From Brachionus manjavacas (lineage: Eukaryota; Rotifera; Eurotatoria; Ploima; Brachionidae): 64,000 bases of DNA. Made by a program: the position numbers and the translations under genes. Position 1 is the stretch's first letter; each line of letters begins with the position of its first letter. Below, piece after piece: positions 12,186 to 22,310 of the stretch. The DNA is taken from assembly GCA_019054805.1 (NCBI GenBank), contig JAHQIY010000007.1:1865501-1929500 (forward strand). The letters run 5' to 3'. Below the pieces are notes generated by a model, which worked only from the letters and a program-made list of their open reading frames with translations, had not been told where the DNA came from and searched no databases.

Positions 12186-12290
12186 GCAAAGATGATCAAC
12201 TCGATGCAGTAACCTCAAAAAGCTCAAAAAGGTACCAGAAAAGAAGATGAGCGCCTCCCCATTATCCACGAGGATAGAAAAGGGAAAATT
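12186..12290 (+). repeat. Interspersed repeat family B, copy 1
   Basis: Shares GCTCAAAAAGGTAC, then GATGAGCGCCTCCCCATTAT, then AGGATA with a copy at 33265-33380. Two stem pairs lie near its end (GAAG/GGAG..CTCC and TTATCC..GGATA). It is probably the 3' terminus of a LINE or SINE not otherwise present here. Confidence 0.7.
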
Positions 12291-12339
12291 ATAATGAAAA
12301 GAAAATTAAAAATGCTATGTTGAAAAAGCTAGAGGTTAG

Positions 12340-12617
12340 ACATGTTTAAATATTTGATAGTTCAGGAAAAAAATAAGAAATTGTTAGGTAGCAACAGAAA
12401 AGAGTTGGATATTTGATAAATCTTGATGCAAAACCTTTTATATATTCTTCAACTAGTCTGACGACCAATGGAACAGAATGACTCAATCCTGCCCTGATAT
12501 CTCTCACTAAACTCATAAGTCGATTTGAGACTTTATGTTTATTGAAAGCCTCTAGGTGCATAATATTGGAGGGGGTATCAATTTACAGCTTCATAGATCG
12601 AATTGCTGAATTTTGAA
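12340..12617 (-). mobile_element. LINE family A 3' fragment
   Basis: The minus strand encodes the C-terminal block of family A ORF2: HLEAFNKHKVSNRL, then GLSHSVPLVVRLVEEY, then FIKYPTLFC. This aligns with 24900-25120. A small deletion relative to that copy removes KLLT. The 3' UTR is not preserved. Confidence 0.85.
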
Positions 12618-13161
12618 TAACTTGCATATTTTTGATATTAGCTTATCATTAAATAAACCCGATAAACTATCAAATTCAAATAATTCTATATACTTAACTA
12701 ACAATGTAATGGAATATACTGAAAATCAAATCACTTTTTTTAAAAATAATTTTGCTATTCGTCGCAAAATACTTTCACACAAAGTTTTGGTTTACCAGAA
12801 TCAACAATATTGGTCAAAAGAGTGTAATAAAGATTCAAATACTTCTCGCTATACTTGCTGTTTTAAAAGCAAGCGAAATCAGCCAACTTAATCGATAGTA
12901 GAGCCTGTCCAAGTATCGAATTTAACAGTTGACAGGCGTATACCATTGATGGAACGCATAAGTCAACCAGATCTTGGAGAGGATTCCAAAGAAGAATCAA
13001 TTCATTATTTAAAAGTCATTACAATCACACAAAGAACATTTGAAAAAATCCTAGCATCCAATACCGATTTAAGTATATTAAGTATAGCGCAGATTAGTGC
13101 AGACGCAGACGTTAAAGAAGAAGTGCATAAATTTTGGAAAAAGACAGCTCTAACACCATAG
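12613..13161 (+). pseudogene. Unidentified broken reading frame
   Basis: One frame stays open for about 183 codons with a single TAA at 12889. The composition looks coding (mixed charged and hydrophobic), unlike the flanking DNA. A Cys pair (RYTCCF) lies before the stop, and a helix-rich segment follows it. I do not recognise the family. It begins exactly where the minus-strand family A fragment ends, which suggests a mobile-element relic. Confidence 0.35.
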
Positions 13162-13164
13162 AGA

Positions 13165-14525
13165 ATTGCATAAAAATAAATGAAATTGTCAAAGACCAAA
13201 CTTCATAAACGCATAAAAAAGGCATAAAAGGACAAAATTGAAATGTTATATTTGGAGCGTCACCATCAAAATTTTTAATTCTTTTTTAATTCCTATGTAT
13301 TTTGTTAATTAATATTTTTTTTTAAAGCATTTTTTTTTTTAATAAACTCGAGTTTTATACTGCGAAGTTAAAAAATGAAAATTCAGAATCCAGAATCTAC
13401 TATAGATAATTGTTCACAAATTCTATAAAAATTGAAAATCAAAACCTGAAATTAAATCAGTTAAATTTAGATTTAAATCTTTTTTTCTAAAAATATTATT
13501 TGATGGAACAGATTCAATAAACTAATCATTGAATTATTTTTTTTAGAAACAAAATTCTACCAATTCGACGTTCACCATAATTTCTAATATGAAAACTTAG
13601 GATCCTTAGGTTCCAAAATTGGTTTTGAGTTAGGGACCTTCATGATGAAAATCGCAACAAAATCTTCAAAAAATAAGTCGTCTTCCATTTAACTCTTTTT
13701 AAGAAAAAATTGTTTTTGGGTTTATTAAAAAGTTAAGGTAACCAAAGAATGGATCTTATTGATTGCTATTCAATTAAAAATCTACAATTTTTCATTTTCA
13801 TTTGAACGAATTTAATTTAATTTTTTAAATTTAAAATATTTAATACGAAATTTTATTTTTTTATAATACTGTGATAGCTTGAGACATCAAAAAGACGGAA
13901 CAAAATCAAAATAACTCAAGTTTTTTCTTAATTTGTTTAATTGTTTCACTAAAACAAATTAAGTTTACAAATTACACATTGAAATTTAAAAAAAAATGAA
14001 AAAAACTCTTAAATTATGTTTAATTTTTATTTTTGCATCATAATGTTTAAGAATTAAAAAGTAAAGTATTTTTCAGAGTCTGGATTTTGGTAAAAAATTG
14101 AATTTATTAGCTGTTACAGGACAAATTAAAATTAACTTGTACATGTTTTTTCCCTCATCTCATCGTTTCTTTTCCTTACCTTGAGCTTTTTAAAATTCTT
14201 TTCTCTTTTTTCCCTTTAAATAAATAGTAATGATCTATTGATAAAAAGTTAACATTAATTTCGATTAATTTTTAAACGCTTAAAAGCTGATAAATATACA
14301 TTTTTATTTGATTACTTTTTAATGTTTTCTCTTCACCAAAAAATTTAAGAAAGTAAAAAAAGAGGGAGGGGAATGGAAGGGGTGAGGAGTAATTGAGAAA
14401 GATTTTAGAAAAAATAAAAAAAAACACAATTTACTTTTTAAATGTACATCTAAACAAATAATAATAAAATTAAAAATCACTAGTTCTAATTAAAAAAAGT
14501 GAAATTTTTTTTTTCCAAAATTAAA
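13165..14525. other. Non-coding AT-rich stretch
   Basis: Nothing supportable seen. Confidence 0.45.
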
Positions 14526-14527
14526 AA

Positions 14528-14950
14528 GACTGCCTGGTCAGGCCTCAACCAAATGTATGCAGAGGGCCAATTTTTTTACTAACAGGGTTGTCAATGAGTG
14601 GAATGCTCTGCCCGCCGAGTTCACAGACTCCGACTCAGTCAATCAATTCAAGAATCGCTATGATGCCTTCTTGACCGGTCACCAAGTTTTCACCACATTA
14701 CAATTTTAATTTTAATTTAATTCAATCCAACAATATCTTTTATAAACCACTTTCAGTTCCTTCTAATTTCTTTCTTACCTTATATTGTAAATAAAGTATT
14801 TTGACTCTAAAAACTTATAAGTTCTTCTGTTTTTGTAATTTTCCTTGAATAGCGCAATGTGCTACCATAGGCTACCTCCTATTAGGTTGCCTCCGCAAGC
14901 TTACTTGTCGTAGCTTTATTTATTATAATTAATAATAAATTCAAATAATA
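14528..14950 (+). mobile_element. CR1-like LINE 3' end (family C)
   Basis: 14550-14710 translates to FFTNRVVNEWNALPAEF and NQFKNRYDAFL, the very C-terminus of a CR1/L2-type ORF2, ending at a TAA. The 3' UTR ends with GCTACCATAGG.TACCTCCT.. near 14870 and a TTATTATAATTAATAATAA tail. The same terminus appears inverted at 39873-39960. Confidence 0.8.
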
Positions 14951-14954
14951 AAAA

Positions 14955-17395
14955 ATTCTTTGAATTAAAGAATTTTTGTTTTTATTTCCACTTTTTCGTT
15001 GTTTTAGATAAATAGACATTTTATTGATTTTATAATTTTTATAAAAAATCATGATTTACTTCGAAAAAATCTGGCATATTAAAATTTAGAAAATTCAACG
15101 AAAAAAAATGATTGTTCTATGTATCTATAACCAAAATTGATAATTAAATTTTATTTTTCAATTATGTCATCAATAATAAATTTCACTTGTTTTACCTACA
15201 AACATTCTTTAAAGTAAATTGAATTTTTCTTTTGACTTTTCTGGGTTCATAATCTAAACAATTAAAAAATTTGCTTTTTTCTAGCATTTTTAACTGAATA
15301 CAAACCGATGTATTTTTCGTGATGAATCATCTTGATTTTGTCTAAAAGAGATTTTTTTTAACCTGCTCATGAATCTCAGTCGATTAACTTCCTGTAAAAA
15401 AAAAAAAAAAACGGTGCAAAAATTTAGAAATTTGGATTAATCAAGAGATTCATCAATTAAAATTATTTTATTTTTATTTTTTCATTTCTTCGTACTAACA
15501 TGTTAAAAAGAGCTTTTAAAATTAATGACCTATTACTTTTTAAATCTGCATTCTATCTAAATGATATTTCAGTTGCAAAAATAAATTTTTAGATTAAAAT
15601 TAGCAATTCTCGGTAGAAGCCGGATATATAAGAACTAAGGTCCAATAAACTTTAAAAATGGCGAAATTCATTTCATTATGGATTTATTCCCATCGAAACC
15701 ATGTTATAAGAATTTTTTTATTTTATTTTAGTAACAAGCCAGAATGGGGACTTCATCGTACTGTTGCTGAATTTCTAATAAAAATGAGAAATTTTAATAT
15801 ATATTTTAAATACCTTTTTTCATTTGAAATTTTTTTTTCCGCTTAAATTAAAAGTCAACTCAAAACTAAAGATTCTTTTAGGAATTCAAAAGGTTAATCT
15901 ATAATGATTCTTTAGAGATTTTGAACTCAAATTCATGAAAAATTCAATAAATCACCCAATTACCAATGATTATTTCTTTCCATAATATTTCAATAAAATA
16001 CTCTGTGAACCTATAAAATTTTTAAATTTGACATTAGACAAGTTAATCGATAACAAAGTATTAAAATAAAGAAATTTTAAAGATCTGTTAAAACCTTCAT
16101 AAAATCTTTAATTTTTATTTAACTCGAAAATAGATTCATAAAAAATTGAAGTTTTTAATTTTTATTTTTTAAATCTCTTATTTAAAATTTATGCTGATAC
16201 TATTGAATGTTGAATGATTAAATGCCGAAAACTTAAGCATCGATGCTTAGATAATTTAGTTATAAATTGATTTGAGTAGAAGTTTTTAATAATTAGCATC
16301 ATTTTAGTTATATAAAAAGTAATGTATATTTCTAATGGCAATAAATTAATTTTTCATTTGAAAGCTAATAAATAATGTTGATCTTCTTAAAATGAATTTT
16401 GTTCCAAAATTATTTCTTTTTAAAATTCACATTTTTGAATAAAAATTCTTTAGTACTTAAAAATTCGATAAAAGATTAAATAGCCCAAAAGTTGCCTAAA
16501 AAATTAAAAAATTATTGAGGATAGCTCATTTACTTTCCGGTTCGATATCAAAAAACAAGAAGTATAGAAAAAAAAATAAATAATTAATCAATAAATAATA
16601 GTAATAGTTATTGAAATTTGAATTCAAGGTAAATAAAATAATTATTTTTATCAAAAGTAAATTTTGATAATTTTTGTTTTATAAAAAATTAATTAGAAAT
16701 AATTTTAGTAAATTTAATGATAAGATGAAATATCGAATTAAACAATTTTTTTTCAATATTTTCGTGACAACTTCTAATTGCTAATAATATTTCTCAATCA
16801 TTTTTTAACTTTTCAATTTATTTCCTTTTAATTTATTTTCTCCCACGATATGTTTTAAATGTAACATTTTTATTTTGATAATTAGCAAGCCTTTTTTCTG
16901 TTTAACATTTTTCTTTAGACCTATAAGTAAAACAAGTCCAAAAAAGATTGTTTTTATTAATAAAAAATCAAACAGGATAAAATTCATAATATTTCTTGTA
17001 ATAAATATAAAACACTTGAAAATTTTCGTCTTATTTTATTTTCAAAATAAAAAATTTTTAATAAACTTTATTTTTTGTCGAAATTTCGAAGAAAAATTTA
17101 AAAAGAAACAAAACAAAACAGATGTTCCAGAGAAATTATGTGACTGATATTTGCAACATTAATTCTACTTCATTTTACTACAGAATATTTATATCATATT
17201 ATGTTAAAAATTTTAAAGAAAAATTCTGGTGTTGTGATTTTAAATTGAAGAACTTTAGTTCTTTAAGTTGAGTACAAGTTCGGTTTGGCCGAATTTTTCT
17301 AAAAAAAAACAACTAAAGAATAAAATTCCAAGCCGATAAAAAATTACCATAATAATAACAATAATAATTATAAAATTTACTTGTTATTTTTGAAA
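14955..17395. other. Non-coding AT-rich stretch
   Basis: Nothing supportable seen. The open frames at 15658 and 16875 are low-complexity F/I/K/N sequence, expected by chance at this base composition. Confidence 0.45.
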
Positions 17396-17399
17396 ATTT

Positions 17400-18335
17400 A
17401 GGTACATTATTAAAAAAATGTTTCGATCAAAACCAAAAATGCTCCTGGGTCAGCCATTAGCTAGTGAAATGCAGAAGATATTCTTCGAAAGGTATTTGGA
17501 TCACTTGTTAAGAATTAGACTAATGATTAACCGAGCTAATAAAATGAAAAGAAATAAAAAAAAGGGATAACTATAAAAAAATTGCTTTTTATCTTACTAA
17601 TATATTTATTGAACCAAATGCACCCTTACGCAAAAAGTCAACTTTATAAGTCTTATGTTAGACCTGTACTATTGTATGGTATAGAAACCCATGTACTAAC
17701 CAAAACATTCACTTATGAGATCAAAAGATTTGAGGGAAATATGGTTAAACGAATGATGAGTATCCCTTCTCGCTGCAGAACTACAAGTTTATTCCTTGTA
17801 CTTAATGTTAGCCTTCCAGAATTGAATTTAATTAAACTAAAATCAGATTTTTACATTAGACTAATTGAATACACACGGGACTTAATGATTGAACTCTCAA
17901 AACTTCCTCTGAATCATGATTTTTTAAATGAGCTAGTGCAATTAACGAGTGAGGTCAACGAAGATGGTTTGACACTAATTGAAAAATTTTGAATTGTAAG
18001 TGAAAGCTATATGAGCAAAACTCGAGAATACACTATACAAGCAAAAGTGGAAAAACTAAAGATCATTTTCAATGAAAAAAATAAAAATAAAATTCCAAAT
18101 CATGTATTCGAAGTTTGCAAATTCGGCTAATTAGCATTTTCAAAAGCTTTTTTTTTGCTTTTATTTTTTTTTTTTTACAAATCAAAGCATTCATATTTTT
18201 TTACTGTAAAAACTAAGCTTTTAAAAAAACTTTTGTTTGAATACAGTGACCTTTATTTACACGGGTCACTGAGCACGTGGTCGGTAATCGGCCTCAGCCA
18301 AAATAAAATGAATAAATAAATAAATATTTATTGAT
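17400..18335 (+). mobile_element. LINE 3' fragment (family D), RT C-terminal part
   Basis: The frame 17582-17992 contains LYKSYVRPVLLYGIET, the post-RT block of non-LTR elements. IKRFEGNMVKRMMSIPSRCR and SLPELNLIKLKSDFYIRL follow. This block differs from the CR1-like families in the window, so it is a separate clade. The 3' UTR holds a 7-bp stem-loop, AGTGACC..GGTCACT (18245-18270), and ends in an AATA microsatellite near 18330. Confidence 0.75.
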
Positions 18336-18339
18336 TTAG

Positions 18340-20380
18340 CAAAAAATATTTTTTTTATATTTTTAAGTTAACTTAAACTCTCTAAATTTTAAATTATTAA
18401 ACTATTTAGTTCTTGATTTAATTTTGTTTCTTATTGTCAACTATGTAATGAAACTCGAAATATTTAATTTTTATTTATAAGTTGGTTAAAACGGCGGAAG
18501 CTTGGACCATTCAATAAATAAGTAAAAAAATAAATGGTAAAAAATTAAAAAAATAATTTATTGGTTTTTTATTTAAAATGTATATCATCAATGTTAACTA
18601 TTTAAAAATTTTTGTGCTGAAAATGTTCTTGTTTATTCGTATCATTTTTTTGTGTGTTTTTCATTTGTATTTCTTACCCTTTCATGTCGCTCATATGGCA
18701 AAAAAATGTTAAATTAATAATTCAATTATCTCTTTTTTTTTTTACTTAATAAGGCTAAAATAATTCTTAAATTTTATAAAATAAAGTGTTAATAATATTT
18801 AATGCTAACTTTAAGTATCAATGAAAAATAAAAGGCTGAATTCAAGGTGATCAAAAATAAAAAAAAACCTTTTTTTTATGGATAGTGTTATTAATTAATT
18901 TAATATTTTTATTCAACTATTTTGCATTAAAAAAACACAGAAATTCTCATTAATTCAAATTCTCATCGATTTATGAAATATCTTATCCAAGATATCGCTT
19001 TTAGCTTCAGTAGAAAAATGTAACCTAAACCCAAAAAAAGAATTATCGAGTTTATGAATGTTAGATTTTTGTTTTTCACCTAGAGCTTCAATGAGTTAGG
19101 TTTGCGTTTAGGTAACATAACCGTGACCAAGATAAATCTGATATCTGCTAGAATAAAGTTAAAGTTTAATGGATATTTTTTAGATTAATGAGAGAATATT
19201 TTTTTAACATAAATAAATAAAAATTGTTTGTTAATTAATGTTTTTTTTTACTATCTTTTTCTCTTTGAGATTTTAGTCGAAATAAAAACAAAGTCTAAAT
19301 AAATCGACTCTAAATAAATGTTTGAACAATTATATTAAAAAAAATTACTAAAAATCATTTGCTGTTTGCTTTCTAATTATTAAAAATCCTGATATTTATT
19401 TTTTAAGTGTCTCTAATAAAGTAATATGAAAATATTCTTCTATTTTCGTTGTTGATTGTTTCTTAAATTTTAACATAATATCCGATTTTTTTGAAGTTAA
19501 GAAGTCAAAACTAGAAGGAAAACAATTACAAACTATTAAAGACAAAAAAATAAAAAAATTTGCTTCAGTCTATTGACTTAAAAACCTTTTAGATACAAAA
19601 AATCTTTAGGCTTTTGAAAATTTAAATTAAATAAGAAAATCATAAAAAAAAATTTACTCATAAGACAAAAATTCTGAAAATTTTGAAATTAAAGATTTCT
19701 ATTTTTTTTTGATTTGAAACAAAAAAATCGTTGGATTTCAATATTTCTAATGCTTCAAGATATCTGAATTTCAATCAAAATCATTTTATTTATTAAAAAA
19801 TATTTATTTATTAAAATACTTCTTTTTTTGGAAAAAAAAATTATTAAATCTCCTTTTTAATGAAGAAAAAGGATCGCATGACGATAGCAATAATAAATAA
19901 ATAATTGATTTTTTATATATTCGGATTAAAGTGAATCATTGTATTTTAAAATTTTCAATGTTATTTTTATATTTAATCTTATTTTTCCAGATAATTAAAA
20001 ACAATTTGTTGTATTGGCCACTTTTGTTTAGAACAGCTTTTAAAAATTGAATTTGAAAAGTTGAAATTAATTAATTCCCTTATTTGGACTAAACTTTACA
20101 AGACTAATTTGCTTTTTCCAGAAATTATTTATTATTTGATAAATCCATTTCCCAAAAAAATATTAACTTATTGTATGATTGCTGATGAGATCCACAGTGT
20201 CAACATAATTAAAAATCTTTTTAGCACACAATATTTAGATAAAAAAATGCTAACATAACAGACACACATAAAAATGAAAATCACAAAATAACTTTTAACC
20301 TTCTAAAATACTAGTATTTTTTAAAATTGAAATTAATTATTTTTGTGTTCATCGGTTAGAACTATCATATAAATAAAATA
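18340..20380. other. Non-coding AT-rich stretch
   Basis: Nothing supportable seen, apart from a short unidentified GC-richer piece at 18480-18520 followed by an AATAAATAAG tail. Confidence 0.4.
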
Positions 20381-20381
20381 A

Positions 20382-20432
20382 TATGATACTCTCTCCAACA
20401 TTTTGAGTTGTGACAGAGATATATTAAGACTT
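20382..20432 (+). mobile_element. Small LINE family A relic
   Basis: ATGATACTCTCTCCAACAT, then TTTTGAGTTG..AGAGATAT, match two blocks of family A (24880 and 24955) joined by a deletion. Confidence 0.5.
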
Positions 20433-20526
20433 TTCTAATTATTTCAATTTAAATACAGTGGTGATTTGATAACAGTATTTTACAAAAAATTACGTAAAAT
20501 ATCGTTAATTAACAAAATTTTACCAC

Positions 20527-20550
20527 ATTTTACGTAAATTAACGTAAAAT
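20527..20550. repeat. ATTTTACGT inverted repeat
   Basis: Arms ATTTTACGT and ACGTAAAAT are 6 nt apart. Further TTACGTAAA-type motifs at 20490-20500 and 20585-20600 make a small cluster around a CpG-containing core. Confidence 0.4.
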
Positions 20551-20765
20551 CCAAAAAGTGAGAAAGAGGTATTTTACTCAAAATTGCGTAAATTTTCAGG
20601 ATTTTTAGATAATTTTGGTTAAATCTGGTAAAATTCAAAACGGCCAATTTAAAATTCAAAATTTTTGAAAAGATGTCTTTTTTTTTCGAAAAATAGAAAG
20701 TTTAAAATAGTTTTTTTTCATAAAGTGGTTACAAAAATTGTTTTGAAAATTTAAGCAATCATAAG

Positions 20766-21008
20766 AATAAACTTTGGTTTAGATGTGCCAATTCAGGTGT
20801 GGGAAATAAAAAACAAGTAAGCGAATACAAAAGTGCTAGAAAGGAATGTTCAAATCAAATTAGAAAAGTTGTCAGACATTATGAGCGCGAGCTTGCTCTA
20901 AAAGCTAAACGTGAAACAAAACTTATTTTTAACCATATAAATAAGAAAAGAAAACTACGCTCAAAAAAAATAAAAAAAAAAAAAAAAGAAAAAAAAGCTC
21001 TTTTTTGA
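20766..21008 (+). mobile_element. CR1-like LINE linker fragment
   Basis: SEYKSARKECSNQIRKVVRH and YERELALKAKRETKLIFNHI match the basic linker between endonuclease and RT of CR1-like elements (compare the family E linker). It is truncated at both ends and ends in an A-rich run (20968-21000). Confidence 0.6.
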
Positions 21009-21094
21009 AAATTTGTCGTTTGGCTTAGCAAATTTGAAAAACCAAAATTTAATTAATAGCGTCATCACGTGATTTAAAAACCGTTGAAAGTTGT

Positions 21095-22310
21095 GTGTTG
21101 GCAATGTCGCTCAACAAAACAAACCAAAACCGACGGTGGATATTTAAAAATTCGGTCAAGCTAAACTTGAAGAGGTTAGACAAACCGATTAGCCATAAAG
21201 TCTTATTTAGTGCACTTGATGTCGTCCTGAACCAAGTGGAAAATGATGCGATCACAAGTATCTACAATTTCTCTTCAAACAAAGTTTGGATAATAGAGTT
21301 TAATGCTGCCTTTAATGTTGCCAAAGTTTTCGATCGTGACATCAATATCAATGGAACCATTTTCAGACTTGAAGATGCAAATAAAGTCCCGGATCTCAGA
21401 AGGTATTGTACTTTTCGATTTCACTTCTTGCCCTCTGATTTCGAGAATCATAGACTTGAAACCTTCTTTAATGCTGTTTGAATTGATGGACTCAATATTG
21501 AACACATTACCGAAGAAAAATATAAAGATAGACCCGAGAGGAAAAATGGTGTCAGAAGGGTGAGAATATTATTTCCAAAAGAAGTTGAGAATATTATTGG
21601 AAGCTTGTCAGGCTCCACAATAATGTATGGTTTAAAGTGTCTTGTGTCAATTGTTGGACAAAAGCAGAAATGCTATTTTTGTGATGATGAAGGACACAAC
21701 ATTGCTAAATGCCCTGTCAAAGAACCACTGCGAAAATTGTCATCAGAAAGGACATTTGACAAAAAAATGCTCCATTGCCGAAAAGCTTAAGTCGCTTGAA
21801 AGGAAAAAGATTGACTACAATGATCTTTACATTGACCAAGAAGAAACGCAATCATTATTTGAAGCTGACCAAAAAGATAATGATGAAAATGTGATGCCAA
21901 AAACACCTGGATATCAGCCAACAAATTTCAATGACGTAATATCCGAAATTAGCCCAAAAGACCTTAAAACTCCAGTTTTAGAAGAAGCTTTGGTAAGTCG
22001 TTTAAACGATTTTCTACCACTATGCCAGTCACTTGTCAATGTACGTCCAAATGATCAGAATGAGACTGAGAATTTTTTCCAAACCAAAAATAAAATCAAG
22101 AGATTTCCCGAATCTGATCCAAATGAAAAAGAGCTCACCGAAAATGAATCAAAGAAACCATTAGTTGTCTTAGAAAATCAAAACGACAGTACCTTCGAGT
22201 CTGAATCAAACAGTTCAACAACTGAATGTTCAATTCAAGTAGATCAATCATCTAACGTAATTTGTCAGCAAACTGCCGGTCAAAACAGCATTGAAGAAAA
22301 TTTAGAATGA
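21095..22310 (+). pseudogene. LINE A ORF1: gag-like protein with two CCHC zinc knuckles
   Basis: Nucleic-acid-binding ORF1 product. The first segment (21095-21481) ends at a TGA and continues in the same frame to the first knuckle CYFCDDEGHNIAKC (about 21671-21712). A 1-nt frameshift near 21720-21730 then moves the frame to the second knuckle CENCHQKGHLTKKC (about 21729-21770) and an acidic Q/E/D-rich tail. Apart from these two lesions the frame is open. Its stop overlaps the ORF2 start as ATGA at 22307-22310, suggesting stop-restart translation of ORF2 in the active parent. Confidence 0.8.

Noticed and set aside
12613..13161. FLYWCH/MULE transposase
   Set aside because: Only a vague similarity around YQNQQYWSK; the expected Cys2His2 spacing is not there.
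16875..17147. 90-codon F/I/K/N-rich frame
   Set aside because: Low-complexity translation expected by chance at this AT content; antisense frames look the same.
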